48,544 nt of DNA from Amycolatopsis sp. MtRt-6 (lineage in GTDB: Bacteria; Actinomycetota; Actinomycetes; Mycobacteriales; Pseudonocardiaceae): positions 665,491 through 714,034 of the forward strand of contig NZ_JADWPD010000001.1 of NCBI RefSeq assembly GCF_017308975.1. Reading direction: 5' to 3'. The notes under the pieces are model-generated. The model saw nothing but the letters and a program-made list of their open reading frames with translations, was not told the origin of the DNA and did not search any database. The number at the start of each line of letters is the position of its first letter. The stretch's first letter is position 1. Shown piece by piece: positions 1-8,815 of this stretch. Position numbers and translations under genes: made by a program.

Positions 1-28
1 GTGAGGCGGGGTTCGAACCCCGCCTCAC
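1..28. terminator. Perfect palindrome, probable terminator of the permease gene
   Basis: Bases 1-28 are exactly self-complementary. They can fold as a stem of 11-12 bp, nearly all G-C, closed by the central TTCGAA. The palindrome lies 13 bases beyond the stop codon of the minus-strand permease gene, which is where a factor-independent terminator would act. No T tract follows, which is common for terminators in high-GC actinomycetes. The GTTCGAA core resembles a tRNA T-arm, but the pairing register does not fit a tRNA. The left boundary may be cut by the window edge. Confidence 0.5.
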
Positions 29-41
29 CACCCACGACAAC

Positions 42-1577
42 TCAGCCCAGTTCCTTGAGTTCCTGTTCCACCGCGGCCAGTTCCGCCTCCGACCCCTGCA
101 CCTTCGGCCCCTTGAACCACTTCCGGGCCGAAACCGCCCACCACAGGGCGGCCCCGCCCAGCACCACGAGGAAGGCGATCGGCGTGTAGTTGAACGAATC
201 GGCGGTCACCGGCGAAACCTGCGGCAGCATGAAGAGCACGAAGATCAGCGCGACCCACACCGTCGCGACGATGCCGACCGGCTTGCCCCACTTGCCGAGC
301 GTCCACGGCCCCGGCTCGAACGAGTCGCCACGGCGGACGCGCAGGAACACCGGGATCACGTACGCCACATACAGTCCCACCACGGCGATCGACGTCACCG
401 CCGCGTAGGCCGTCGCGCTCCACAGGTACGGCAGGGCCAGCACCAGCGCGCCGCCCGCGGCGAGCCACACCGCGTTGGTCGGCGTCTGCGTGCGCTTGTT
501 GATCCGGTGCCAGAAGCCCGATCCCGGGATCGCGCCGTCGCGAGCGAACGCGTAGATCATCCGCGAGTTCGCCGTCACCGACGCCATGCCGCAGAACAGC
601 TGGGCGCCGATGCAGATCAGCAACAGGAACTTGCCGGTGACGGCGCCGGTGGCGTCGATGAAGATCTGCGCGGGCGGCACGCCGGTGGCCGAGCCGACAG
701 CGCCGTCGTAGTCCTGGATCGCGAACGTCAGGCCGATCAGCAGGATCCAGCCGGCGACGAGCGAGACGACGATCGACATGACGATGCCGCGCGGCCCGGC
801 CGTTGCCGCGCTCTTCGTCTCCTCGGTCATGTGCGCGGACGCGTCATAACCGGTCAGCGTGTACTGCGCCACCAACAGACCCAGCGCGAAGACGTAGAAC
901 GCCGAGCCCCAGCCCGTCTGGTTGACGAAGCTGCCGAAGACGAACGACGCGTCCTGGTGCTTGGCCGGCACGAAGATCAGCACGCCGACGATCACCAGCA
1001 CGCCGATGAGGTGCCACCACACGCTGACGTTGTTGAGGATCGCCACGATCCGCACGCCGAAGGTGTTCAGCAGGCCGTGCACCACGAGGATGATCGCCAG
1101 CAGCAGGATCGTGTGCCCCGGTGTCGCCTCGAAGCCGAACTGCAGGTCGAGGAACGCGTTGAGGAACAGCGCCGCTCCGAAGTCGATGCCCGCGGTGACC
1201 GCGATCTGGCCGATGAGGTTGAACCAGCCGGTGAACCACGACCACGCGGGTCCGGACTTGCCGGGCGCGAGCTTCGCGGCCCAGTAGTACAGCCCGCCGG
1301 CGGTCGGGTAGCTGGAGCAGACCTCGGCCATGCCGAGCCCGACCAGGATGACGAACAGCCCGACCAGTGGCCAGCCCCAGATCATCGCGGCCGGGCCGCC
1401 GGTCTTCATGCCGAAGCCGTAGAGCGTGAGGCAGCCGGAGAGGATCGAGATGATCGTGAACGAGACGGCGAAGTTCGAGAACGCCGACATCGTCCGTTTC
1501 AGCTCTTGCGCGTAGCCCAGCTGGTGCAGCCGGGCCGCGTCGTCGTCGGGGGTGGTCTGCTGGTCGGAAACATCCAT
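42..1577 (-). CDS. APC-superfamily amino acid permease
   Basis: This 511-residue polytopic protein imports an amino acid, choline-like compound or polyamine across the inner membrane with a cation gradient. About twelve hydrophobic segments can be traced. The N-terminal cytoplasmic stretch YAQELKRTMSAFSNFAVSF is typical of the amino acid/choline transporter (ACT, GABA-permease-like) branch, and it is followed by the conserved GxxxxxWGWP and YPTAGGLYYWAAKLAP segments of helices 1-3. The ATG is preceded by AAGAGGTG at good spacing. The length is normal for the family. It is monocistronic as far as can be seen, and a strong palindrome follows its stop. The substrate cannot be told from sequence; GABA, ethanolamine or a basic amino acid are all possible. 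Confidence 0.9.
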   Translation of the reverse strand: MDVSDQQTTPDDDAARLHQLGYAQELKRTMSAFSNFAVSFTIISILSGCLTLYGFGMKTGGPAAMIWGWPLVGLFVILVGLGMAEVCSSYPTAGGLYYWAAKLAPGKSGPAWSWFTGWFNLIGQIAVTAGIDFGAALFLNAFLDLQFGFEATPGHTILLLAIILVVHGLLNTFGVRIVAILNNVSVWWHLIGVLVIVGVLIFVPAKHQDASFVFGSFVNQTGWGSAFYVFALGLLVAQYTLTGYDASAHMTEETKSAATAGPRGIVMSIVVSLVAGWILLIGLTFAIQDYDGAVGSATGVPPAQIFIDATGAVTGKFLLLICIGAQLFCGMASVTANSRMIYAFARDGAIPGSGFWHRINKRTQTPTNAVWLAAGGALVLALPYLWSATAYAAVTSIAVVGLYVAYVIPVFLRVRRGDSFEPGPWTLGKWGKPVGIVATVWVALIFVLFMLPQVSPVTADSFNYTPIAFLVVLGGAALWWAVSARKWFKGPKVQGSEAELAAVEQELKELG

Positions 1578-1647
1578 CGGGCACCTCTTGAAAGGTATGC
1601 GGCCAGACCATTGAATTCGCCGAAGGTAGCCCCGGTCCCGGAGGGTG

Positions 1648-2583
1648 TCAAGCCTTCGTCAAGAACTCGTCCAGCCGCCGCAGCAGGGGCCCGCCACCTC
1701 GGTGGTCGTTCGAGATGAGGGTCGCGGTGAGCCCGGACGCCGGCTCGTGCGTGCTCCGGAACGTGACGCCGTGGTCGCCGCCCTCCAGCCGGACCACGCC
1801 GGGCCGGGGCAGCCAGAAGCCGAGGCCGTAGCCGTCGGCGTGCGGCCGCAGCATCCGCGTCACCCATTCGCTCGGCACGAGCCTGCCGTCGAGGAGCGCG
1901 GGCCAGAACTTCCGGAAGTCCGGTGCCGAGCTGTAGATCCCGCCGTCGCCGTGGCCCACGACCGGCAGGCTGAACACGTTGGTGCGGCCGTCTTCGAGGT
2001 AGCCGGTCGCCGTCCGGGCCGGCAGCGCGTCCGAGCGGAGGAACGCCGTGTCCGTCATCCCGGCCGGCTCGGTCACCCGGGTCCGCACGAGGTCGGCGAA
2101 AGGTATGCCCGCGATCCGTTCGGCGATCACCGCGAGGACGACGAACGCGCCGTTGTTGTAGCGGAACTCCCGGCCCGGTGGCGTGCGCTGCGGGAAGCCG
2201 TCGAGCGCGGCGAGGTAGTCGGCGGACGTGGCGAGCAGCGGATTCGGCGGCGGCTCGGCCTCTTCGTCGCAGTAGTCGCCGATCCCGGATGTGTGCGTCA
2301 GCAGGTGCTCGACGGTCACCGCGGCATCGATCAGCGGCAGGTCGGCGCCGAGGACCTCGCGCGCGGTGGTCTCCAGCTTCAGCAGGCCCTCGGCGACGAG
2401 GCCGACGACGACCAGCGCGGTGAACCCCTTGGTGCCGCTGGCGATCGCGAACCGCGTGCCGACGGTGTTTTCGATGCGGTGGGCGACGTGCGCGTACCCG
2501 GACGCTTCGGCGAGCAGCGTCTCGTCGCCGCGGCTGACCAGTACGACGCCGGAAAAGGGGGCTTCCATGGACACAGCGTCCAC
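1648..2583 (-). CDS. Serine hydrolase of the class C beta-lactamase/PBP fold
   Basis: This protein of about 311 residues has the beta-lactamase/D-alanyl-D-alanine carboxypeptidase fold. The catalytic SxxK motif is S-G-T-K near residue 49, the second motif is Y-N-N near residue 142, an HTSG segment typical of esterase-like members precedes it, and an HxG-type third box (DHG) lies near the C-terminus. No signal peptide is visible, so a cytoplasmic esterase or peptidase role is more likely than cell-wall work. The start is uncertain: a GTG at 2583 has the purine-rich GAAGGGGG just upstream, an ATG at 2568 begins exactly where family similarity starts, and a TTG lies at 2604. All of these lie in or beside a strong hairpin (2555-2595). 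Confidence 0.82.
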   Translation of the reverse strand: MDAVSMEAPFSGVVLVSRGDETLLAEASGYAHVAHRIENTVGTRFAIASGTKGFTALVVVGLVAEGLLKLETTAREVLGADLPLIDAAVTVEHLLTHTSGIGDYCDEEAEPPPNPLLATSADYLAALDGFPQRTPPGREFRYNNGAFVVLAVIAERIAGIPFADLVRTRVTEPAGMTDTAFLRSDALPARTATGYLEDGRTNVFSLPVVGHGDGGIYSSAPDFRKFWPALLDGRLVPSEWVTRMLRPHADGYGLGFWLPRPGVVRLEGGDHGVTFRSTHEPASGLTATLISNDHRGGGPLLRRLDEFLTKA

Positions 2584-2595
2584 GGAAGCCCCCTT
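2555..2595. repeat. Long inverted repeat overlapping the hydrolase start
   Basis: Arms 2555-2572 and 2578-2595 pair over 18 positions with one mismatch (a G-U pair in the minus-strand RNA) around a five-base loop. In the minus-strand transcript it lies just after the phosphodiesterase stop and contains the ribosome-binding purines, a GTG and an ATG of the serine hydrolase. It may be a terminator or attenuator for the upstream gene, a translational lock on the downstream gene, or a copy of a dispersed palindromic element. Confidence 0.7.
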
Positions 2596-2620
2596 CGCGG
2601 CCAATCACTTAAGGGCAGAG

Positions 2621-3757
2621 TTACCGCCCGAGGAACGCGTGCAGCGCCTCCAGCGCGGTGTCCGGCTGGTCGGCGAAGAAGCCGTCGACGCCGGCCCGGA
2701 AGAACGCCGCTTCCTCGGTGAAGACGTCACCGTAGGCGTCCGGCTCGGCCGACGAGCGCAGGTTCGCGGGCAGGAACGGGTTCTCGTTCCGGAAGGTGTA
2801 CGGCTGCACCTGCAGGCCGGCCTGGTGCGCGTCGGCGACGAGCGCGGTCGGCCGGGTCAGGTTCCCGGCCGCGTCCAGGGGAATGATCTGCGCCTTCTCC
2901 GGCCCGAGGTACTTCGCGTACTTCGCGATGTCACGCAGGCCCTGCGGCGTCACGAGGTCCTTGTACGTCCGCGGGTCGCCCTTCGCGACGAAGTCGGCCG
3001 GGGCGCCGGTCGCCGACGTCAGCTGCAGCAGCGGCGTCCGGACCTGCTTGTGCAGCGCGATCAGGTTCGACACCTCGAACGACTGGATGATCGCGGGCGC
3101 GTCCGGCCGGTCGAGGCCGTTGCGCTTGAGGATCGCCACCAGCTTCGGCTCGGTCGGGTTGCCGATGGTCTGGAAGAACGTCGAGTGCTTGACCTCGGGG
3201 TAGGTGCCGAGCGTCCGGCGCAGCTCCTTGCCGAGCCGCTTGGTCAGGTCGAGCACCTCCTGGTAGGAGGCGATCTGGTAGCGGCCGTTGTACAGCGTGT
3301 TGTGCGGCCGGTTCTGCGGGATCCGTTCGACGGCGCGCAGCGTCTTCAGCTCGGCGAGCGTGAAGTCCTGCGTGAACCACCCGGTGGTGGTGACGCCGTC
3401 GAGCACGACGGTCTTCTTCCGGTTCGCGAACTCAGGGTGCTTCGCGACGTCGGTGGTGCCGCCGATCTCGGGCTCGTGCCGGGCGACGAGCTGGCCGTCC
3501 TTGGTGGGCACGAGGTCGACGTCGACCCAGTCGACGCCCATCCGGTAGGCGAGCTCGTAGGAGGCGAGGGTGTGCTCCGGCCGGTACCCGGGCGCGCCGC
3601 GGTGTCCGATGATCACGGGGTCATGGTGGCCCCGCCCGTGCGCGGCCGCATCGGCGGACCCGCTCTCGGCGGCATTCGCCGACCCGATCGCGAACCCGGT
3701 GACGCTGAGCAACGCCAGCCCGGCCAGTGCCAGGACGCCGACACGTTTGCGCTTCAT
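2621..3757 (-). CDS. Secreted glycerophosphodiester phosphodiesterase
   Basis: This enzyme of about 378 residues hydrolyses glycerophosphodiesters to glycerol 3-phosphate and an alcohol, and probably acts outside the membrane. The N-terminus is a Sec signal: MKRKR, a hydrophobic core, then an ANA-A cleavage site near residue 29. The GDPD/TIM-barrel core follows, with the catalytic HRG (IGHRGAPGYRPEHT) and the metal-binding DVDLVPTKDG...RHE segment. The ATG at 3757 is chosen because AGAGGTCACGAG precedes it and because the signal peptide begins there; the open frame continues further upstream. Related enzymes (GlpQ type) have a similar length. The serine hydrolase follows after the hairpin, so the two may form a small operon. 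Confidence 0.92.
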   Translation of the reverse strand: MKRKRVGVLALAGLALLSVTGFAIGSANAAESGSADAAAHGRGHHDPVIIGHRGAPGYRPEHTLASYELAYRMGVDWVDVDLVPTKDGQLVARHEPEIGGTTDVAKHPEFANRKKTVVLDGVTTTGWFTQDFTLAELKTLRAVERIPQNRPHNTLYNGRYQIASYQEVLDLTKRLGKELRRTLGTYPEVKHSTFFQTIGNPTEPKLVAILKRNGLDRPDAPAIIQSFEVSNLIALHKQVRTPLLQLTSATGAPADFVAKGDPRTYKDLVTPQGLRDIAKYAKYLGPEKAQIIPLDAAGNLTRPTALVADAHQAGLQVQPYTFRNENPFLPANLRSSAEPDAYGDVFTEEAAFFRAGVDGFFADQPDTALEALHAFLGR

Positions 3758-3961
3758 CTCGTGACCTCTTTTCACACAGGGTGTGCCCTGGATGTACTCG
3801 CGCCACCCTCGATGTCGCAAGCGTCCGAAGTACGTACCTGGCCGGTCGAACCGGTAAACGGCGCGTGGACTCCTGTTCGCGGGCGAGCCGCCCACCCTGT
3901 CGCGGAGCCACCGCGCCGGGCTCCCGGCGACGGCGCGATGTCCCCCGCGAACCCGGCCGGA

Positions 3962-3967
3962 TACGCT
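3962..3967 (+). promoter_or_regulatory. -10 element of purD, leaderless
   Basis: TACGCT matches TANNNT and ends 7 bases before the purD GTG. Transcription would start at or next to the start codon, giving a leaderless mRNA. No Shine-Dalgarno sequence is present. Confidence 0.55.
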
Positions 3968-3974
3968 GTGCGGC

Positions 3975-5249
3975 GTGCGCGTACTGGTAATCGGCTCCGG
4001 CGCCCGGGAGCATGCACTCGTCCTCGCGGCGTCCGGCGACCCCGCGGTCACGGCCCTGGCCTGCGCGCCCGGCAACGCCGGGACCGCCGCCGTCGCCGAG
4101 CAGCTCGGCGTCGACGCCGCCGACCCGGCCGCGGTCGCGGCGCTCGCGAAGAGCTGGCACGCCGACCTGGTCGTGGTCGGTCCCGAGGTGCCGCTCGTCG
4201 CCGGGGTCGCCGACGCCGTCCGCAAGGCCGGCATCGCCTGCTTCGGCCCCTCCGCCGCCGCCGCCCGGATCGAAGGCTCGAAGGCCTTCGCCAAGGACGT
4301 CATGGCTGCCGCGAACGTGCCGACCGCGCGGTGCGAGGTCGTCGACAACCCGGCCCGGCTCGATGCCGCGCTCGCGCGCTTCGGCCCGACCTGGGTGGTC
4401 AAGGACGACGGGCTGGCCGCCGGCAAGGGCGTCGTCGTCACGCGGGACATCGACGTCGCGCGCAAGCACGCCATCATGCTGCTCGACGGCGGGCACCCGG
4501 TCCTCCTGGAGTCCTTTTTGGACGGACCGGAGGCCTCGCTGTTCTGCTTCGTCGACGGCAACACCGTCGTCCCGCTGCTGCCCGCGCAGGACTTCAAGCG
4601 CGTCGGCGACGGCGACGCCGGCCCGAACACCGGCGGCATGGGTGCCTACGCGCCGCTGCCGTGGGCGCCGGAAAACCTGGTCGACGAGCTGGTCAGGACG
4701 GTCGTCCAGCCGGTCGCCGACGAGCTGGTGAACCGCGGTGCCCCCTTTTCCGGCCTCCTCTACGCCGGCCTCGCGCTGACCTCCGACGGTCCGCAGGTCA
4801 TCGAGTTCAACTGCCGCTTCGGCGACCCGGAGACGCAGGTCGTGCTGGCCCTGCTGCGCACCCCGATCGCCGGGCTGATGCACGCCACCGCCACCGGCAA
4901 GCTCGCCGAGCACCCGCCGCTGGAGTGGGCGGGCGGCGCCGCCGTCACCGTCGTCGTCGCGGCCGACGGCTACCCGGGCAAGCCGCGCACCGGCGACATC
5001 ATCACCGGAGCCGAGCTGGAAGGCGTCCTGCACGCCGGCACCCGCCGCCGCGACGACGGCGCCGTCGTCTCCGCCGGCGGCCGCGTGCTCTCGGTCGTCG
5101 GCACCGGCAAGACGCTCAAGTCGGCGCGCAAGCACGCCTACGAGATCGTCGAGAAGGTCCACCTCGCGGGCTCGCACCACCGCACGGACATCGCGTTGAA
5201 GGCGGCGAACGGCGAGGTCGGCGCCCCGGCGGCGAAACAGCGCGCCTGA
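3975..5249 (+). CDS. purD: Phosphoribosylamine-glycine ligase
   Basis: PurD (GAR synthetase) joins glycine to 5-phosphoribosylamine using ATP, the second step of purine synthesis. The 424 residues match the family length. The N-domain begins [15 protein letters not shown], with the conserved GPEVPL further on, and the ATP-grasp domain shows [35 protein letters not shown] and [13 protein letters not shown]. Translation starts at a GTG without a leader or ribosome-binding site; a -10 box sits 7 bases upstream. It stands alone here, while purB, purC, purS, purQ and purL are scattered through the rest of the window. A C-terminal tail of Ala and charged residues is unremarkable. Confidence 0.98.
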   Translation: MRVLVIGSGAREHALVLAASGDPAVTALACAPGNAGTAAVAEQLGVDAADPAAVAALAKSWHADLVVVGPEVPLVAGVADAVRKAGIACFGPSAAAARIEGSKAFAKDVMAAANVPTARCEVVDNPARLDAALARFGPTWVVKDDGLAAGKGVVVTRDIDVARKHAIMLLDGGHPVLLESFLDGPEASLFCFVDGNTVVPLLPAQDFKRVGDGDAGPNTGGMGAYAPLPWAPENLVDELVRTVVQPVADELVNRGAPFSGLLYAGLALTSDGPQVIEFNCRFGDPETQVVLALLRTPIAGLMHATATGKLAEHPPLEWAGGAAVTVVVAADGYPGKPRTGDIITGAELEGVLHAGTRRRDDGAVVSAGGRVLSVVGTGKTLKSARKHAYEIVEKVHLAGSHHRTDIALKAANGEVGAPAAKQRA

Positions 5250-5373
5250 TTTCCACGGATCGGGGGAACCGGCCGGGCACACTCTTCGTCCAAACTCAGG
5301 CTGCCGCCACACCCGCGTTGGTAGCCTCGACGGGAGCCGGCCGGTCACTGTCCGTATGACGTCAGGGGAGAGC

Positions 5374-5754
5374 ATGTCAGGACCCTCGTACGACCTCAGC
5401 TCGGCCGTCCCGGTGGCGCCGGCGGCCGCGGACGTCCTGGTCCACCCGGACAAGCTCCTCGACGTCGCCCGGATCGTCGAAGAGCAGGCCAACGCGCTCG
5501 AAGACCAGCTGCTGACCAAGCTCGGCCAGCTGCGGATCGACTCCCCGTCCGCGGACGTGATCAGCACCCAGTCGGTCCAGGCCTGGAACACCCTCATCGC
5601 CGACGGCGACCGCTCCTACGCGGGCCAGGTCCGCGAGTACGTCGCCGGCCTCAAGCGCCTGGTCGAGCAGCTGCGCGAAGCCGCGAAGGACTACAAGATC
5701 AGCGAAGAGGAGAAGGCGGCGGTGTTCGGTGACCGCGGCAAGCACGGTGCGTAA
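5374..5754 (+). CDS. PE-like type VII secretion substrate
   Basis: This is a small protein of about 126 residues with no recognised enzyme domain. It is largely helical, with two amphipathic segments around an AWNT turn, and carries Y-K-I-S-E near residues 107-111, matching the YxxxD/E export signal that follows the helical hairpin of PE and WXG100 proteins. It is followed within the same transcription unit by a DUF3558 lipoprotein, a PPE-like protein and an EspG-like chaperone. The natural inference is that it is the PE partner of that PPE-like protein. The start is taken at the ATG with AGGGGAG five bases upstream; an ATG at 5356 is an alternative. The 3' end overlaps the next gene by 26 bases. 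Confidence 0.7.
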   Translation: MSGPSYDLSSAVPVAPAAADVLVHPDKLLDVARIVEEQANALEDQLLTKLGQLRIDSPSADVISTQSVQAWNTLIADGDRSYAGQVREYVAGLKRLVEQLREAAKDYKISEEEKAAVFGDRGKHGA

Positions 5755-6337
5755 CCGGATCGCCGGAGGCGTGCTCGCGACGGCGGCGCTCGCCGGCTGC
5801 TCCGCGGGCACCGAAGGCACGCCGTACCCGGTCGAGACGGCCGCCACGGCCGCGTCGCAGAGCGCCAAGGCGGCCCAGTTGCCGCAGCGCCCGGCCGACC
5901 TGTCGCTGCAGGGCGTCGAACTGTGCGAGATCTTCCCCCAGGTGCAGCTCGACGCGCTGAAGATCACCAGCGTGCCGCGGCAGGCGCCGGAGCAGGACGG
6001 CCCGACCTGCGTGTTCGACGCCGACGGCGCCGAGCCCGTGCACGCCTACCACGTCCGCGCGGTGCCGGCGGACCTCGAACAGTGGATCACCGGCACCCGC
6101 AAGAAGAACAGCATGACCACCGAACCGAAGACCATCGGTGGCTACCCGGCGCTGACGAACTACCGCGCGGCCGGCGACCCGGCCGACTGCGAGACGCTCG
6201 TCGGCGTCGCGAAGGGACAGACGCTCGCCGTCCAGACCTTCGCCATCACCCGCGGCAAGCTCACCCAGCCGCAGCTGTGCGACATGTCGGCCCACGCCGC
6301 CGACCTGGCGTTGCAGACCCTGAAAGCACGCAACTAG
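5729..6337 (+). CDS. DUF3558-type lipoprotein
   Basis: This 202-residue exported lipoprotein has a signal sequence ending in the lipobox L-A-G-C, with the modified Cys at residue 24. The body matches the DUF3558 pattern: paired cysteines in LCEIFP, GPTCVFDA, DPADCE and QLCDMSA, separated by beta-rich segments. DUF3558 proteins are actinobacterial, and the function of the family is not established. The gene overlaps the preceding PE-like gene by 26 bases in another frame, which implies coupled translation. The GTG at 5729 is supported by the complete signal peptide; a GTG at 5747 would give a shorter one. The context suggests an envelope role alongside type VII secretion. Confidence 0.8.
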   Translation: MTAASTVRNRIAGGVLATAALAGCSAGTEGTPYPVETAATAASQSAKAAQLPQRPADLSLQGVELCEIFPQVQLDALKITSVPRQAPEQDGPTCVFDADGAEPVHAYHVRAVPADLEQWITGTRKKNSMTTEPKTIGGYPALTNYRAAGDPADCETLVGVAKGQTLAVQTFAITRGKLTQPQLCDMSAHAADLALQTLKARN

Positions 6338-6346
6338 GGAGGGCGC

Positions 6347-7921
6347 GTGGAATTCTCCGAGCTCGCGGCCGGGATCCAGAACCACCGGTTCGACGGCTGG
6401 ACCAACACCGCGATCGCCGACCAGATCACCCGGATGATCAACGGCGACGGCACCGGCAGCATCGGCACCGCCGTCGACGCGCTGAAGGCCGTCGCGACCG
6501 CGCTCGCCCACACCGACCAGACGCTGCGCGCGCAGCTGCTGGAGCTCGGCGTCGAGTGGCAGAGCCAGGCCGGCGGCGCGGCGAGCCAGGTGTTCACCGA
6601 GCAGGCCGGCTTCTCCCAGGACGCCACCACGAAGGTCGCGCACGCCGCGGAAATGGTGTTCGAGCAGGGCGAGGCCTTCAACCGCACCAAGTACAAGCTG
6701 CCGGACGCCGAGACGGTCCGGAAGGGCGCGGGCGGCTTCACCCTCACCGACGGCCTGCTGATGAGCCTGATCGGCTTCGAGACCGACCACGCTCGCCAGG
6801 TCGAGGCCGCGAACGACGCCAAGGCCCAGGCACAGCAGGCGCTGAACGAGTACGCGCAGCAGAGCGGCACGAACCTGCTCGCGACGCAGGCGCTGTCCGA
6901 CCCGGAGTCGCTGAAGCTGGCCGCTCCCGGCATCACGCCGGGAGTGCTGGACGTCGCCGGCGCCGCGGTCGAGGTGACGCCGGACGGCGGCGTGAAGCCG
7001 GCTTCGGACAACGTCCGGTCGGTGCGCGTCGAACCGCCGGCGGTGCAGCCGGTCTCCCACACCGTCCACGCCGATCCGCCGACCCCGGCGTACGGCGTCG
7101 CGGCGCAGCAGCCGTCCGGGCCCGTGCGGCAGTCGCGGCAGACCGGCTCGGTGGGCGCCGCGCCCGCCGCCCAGCACACGACGCCGAGTTCGACGACACC
7201 GTCGAGCGCGAAGCCGCCGACGGTGTCGCCCGGCCCCGGCTGGGTCCCGGCCCCGGGCCGCGGCACGTCCGGCGATCCGTCCGGCCGCTTCACCCCCGGT
7301 CCGGCGGGTGGTGGCCACGGCGAGCCGTTCGTCCCGCCGGGCGCGCCCGGCGCGCTGCCGCCCGGCTCGGCCCCCGCGACGGCGCCGATCAAGTCGCTCG
7401 GCGGCGGTGGCGGCAGCGCCCCCGGCGGTGCGACCGGCATCGACAGCTCGGCCGGCCGCGGCCCGGACGGGTTGCTGGCCAAGGGCCGCACGGTCGGCGC
7501 GATGCCGCAGGCCCCGCTCCAGCCCGGCCAGTTCACCGGCGAACGCGGCTTCGTGGTGAAGCCCGGCGCGACCCCCGGCGACATCGGCGCGGGCGCGGCG
7601 GCGATCGGGGCCGGCGTGGCCGGCGGCGCGCTGAGCGGCGACAAGGAACGTCAGCGGCGCGAGAAGGGCCAGCCGAAGGGCCCGGTCCGGCCGTTGCCGG
7701 TGGGCGAGCTGCCCGAGGAGGAGGCCGTCGCGCTGCGGAAGTCGGAGCAGATCAGCCCGAAGCAGAAGCCCGGCGAGGCGAAGTTCCTGTCCGAGGCGGC
7801 ACCGCGGGAGGAGGACGCCGAACACGTCCGCCGCTACGGCGTCGACGACCAGGACCTCTTCGCCGACCAGCGGATGGTTTCCCCCGACGTGCTCGGCGAA
7901 CACGGCCGGGACGGTCGCTGA
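6347..7921 (+). CDS. PPE-like type VII secretion protein with Pro/Gly-rich tail
   Basis: This is a 524-residue protein. Residues 1-175 are alpha-helical with a W-x-S turn (EWQSQAGG, Trp 71), like the PPE/WXG helical bundle. Residues about 200-430 are a disordered region rich in Pro, Gly, Ser and Ala. The C-terminus contains a short small-residue hydrophobic segment (IGAGAAAIGAGVAGG) followed by a charged acidic tail. The GTG has AGGGAGGG just upstream. It sits between a PE-like protein with a YxxxE signal and an EspG-like chaperone, the arrangement expected for a PE-PPE pair and its dedicated chaperone. No enzymatic domain is visible. Whether it is secreted or stays at the cell surface cannot be decided from the sequence. 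Confidence 0.75.
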   Translation: MEFSELAAGIQNHRFDGWTNTAIADQITRMINGDGTGSIGTAVDALKAVATALAHTDQTLRAQLLELGVEWQSQAGGAASQVFTEQAGFSQDATTKVAHAAEMVFEQGEAFNRTKYKLPDAETVRKGAGGFTLTDGLLMSLIGFETDHARQVEAANDAKAQAQQALNEYAQQSGTNLLATQALSDPESLKLAAPGITPGVLDVAGAAVEVTPDGGVKPASDNVRSVRVEPPAVQPVSHTVHADPPTPAYGVAAQQPSGPVRQSRQTGSVGAAPAAQHTTPSSTTPSSAKPPTVSPGPGWVPAPGRGTSGDPSGRFTPGPAGGGHGEPFVPPGAPGALPPGSAPATAPIKSLGGGGGSAPGGATGIDSSAGRGPDGLLAKGRTVGAMPQAPLQPGQFTGERGFVVKPGATPGDIGAGAAAIGAGVAGGALSGDKERQRREKGQPKGPVRPLPVGELPEEEAVALRKSEQISPKQKPGEAKFLSEAAPREEDAEHVRRYGVDDQDLFADQRMVSPDVLGEHGRDGR

Positions 7922-7923
7922 CC

Positions 7924-8682
7924 GTGTCGCTCGTCTTGTCGGCCCTCGAGTTCGACGTGCTCTGGGAGTCCTTCGACCTGCCCCGCCGGCACGTCGCGCT
8001 GGACGTGCCGAGCGAAGGAACCACCCGCACCGAGCGGCTCGAGCTCGTCGAGTCGGCCTGGACGTCGCTGACCGAGCGGCGCCTGGCCCGTAACAAGCGG
8101 GTGTCCGGTGAACTGGCCGACCTGCTGCACCTGCTGGCGCGCCCGCAGTCCGCGATCGACGTGTGGGTGTGGGCCGAACGCGAGATCCGCGGCCGCGCGG
8201 TCAGCTTGCGCGGCCAGGCGGTGCTCGCGGTGGTGGACAATGGCGAGGTCTGGCTGATCCCGGCCACGGAGGACGGCCTCGCGGAGGCGGCGGTCTCGGT
8301 GGCGGGCGACCTGGGCCCCGGCATCGGCCAGACAGTCAGCCTCCCCTACGACGTGGTGAAATCCGCCGACGCGGCGGCGAAGGGCGACGCGAAGGGACTG
8401 GTCACGGCCCTGGAAGACCGCGGCGTGCCGTTGTTCCAGGCCCAGGAACTGTCGGGCATGCTGCTGGGCCAGGAGGCCCGCGGCCAGTTCGGCGCGGAAC
8501 GCACGTCACGCGACGGAGTGGTCCACCGCGCGGACCGGGTGGTGGCGTTCTTCGACACGGACGCGGGCCGCTACCTGTTCCAGGTCGGCCCCGACCGCGA
8601 CGGCCGCGAGTGGGCCACTGTGACCCCGGCGGACAACGCCCTGCTGGCGACGCGGATTCGTGAACTGGTGGCGGAGGCCTGA
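7924..8682 (+). CDS. ESX secretion-associated chaperone, EspG family
   Basis: This 252-residue cytosolic protein resembles the EspG family, which binds the helical tip of PPE proteins and delivers PE-PPE pairs to the type VII machine. It begins LSALEFDVLWESFDLPRRHVAL, the usual family opening, then shows beta-rich halves (VWVWAEREIRGRAVSLRG, AVLAVVDNGEVWLIPAT) and ends with a second related half containing TSRDGVVHRADRVVAFFDT. The GTG start lies two bases after the PPE-like stop, so translation is coupled. No EccB, EccC, EccD, EccE or MycP gene is in the window, so it must serve a machine encoded elsewhere. Confidence 0.85.
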   Translation: MSLVLSALEFDVLWESFDLPRRHVALDVPSEGTTRTERLELVESAWTSLTERRLARNKRVSGELADLLHLLARPQSAIDVWVWAEREIRGRAVSLRGQAVLAVVDNGEVWLIPATEDGLAEAAVSVAGDLGPGIGQTVSLPYDVVKSADAAAKGDAKGLVTALEDRGVPLFQAQELSGMLLGQEARGQFGAERTSRDGVVHRADRVVAFFDTDAGRYLFQVGPDRDGREWATVTPADNALLATRIRELVAEA

Positions 8683-8815
8683 TCCCCGCCGGGTGGAAGT
8701 TGGCCGGGAACCGTACGCGCGCCCCTCGGAAAGTCATAAAGTAAGCGCGGGAACCGTCCTGGTCATGACGACGTCCGAGCAGGCGGAGACAAGTTTCCGA
8801 AGGGGATGACGAACC

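Noticed and set aside
1..30. 3' end of a tRNA (TTCGAA and CTCACCA)
   Set aside because: With TTC as T54-C56 the T-stem has two mismatches, and the acceptor 5' strand would have to begin TGG. The palindrome explains the motif better. A real tRNA to the left cannot be excluded because the window starts here.
2291..5359. Very long open reading frame of about 1000 codons across purD and neighbours
   Set aside because: It is the shadow of several real genes; the translation is Arg-rich with no domain, and high GC keeps antisense frames open.
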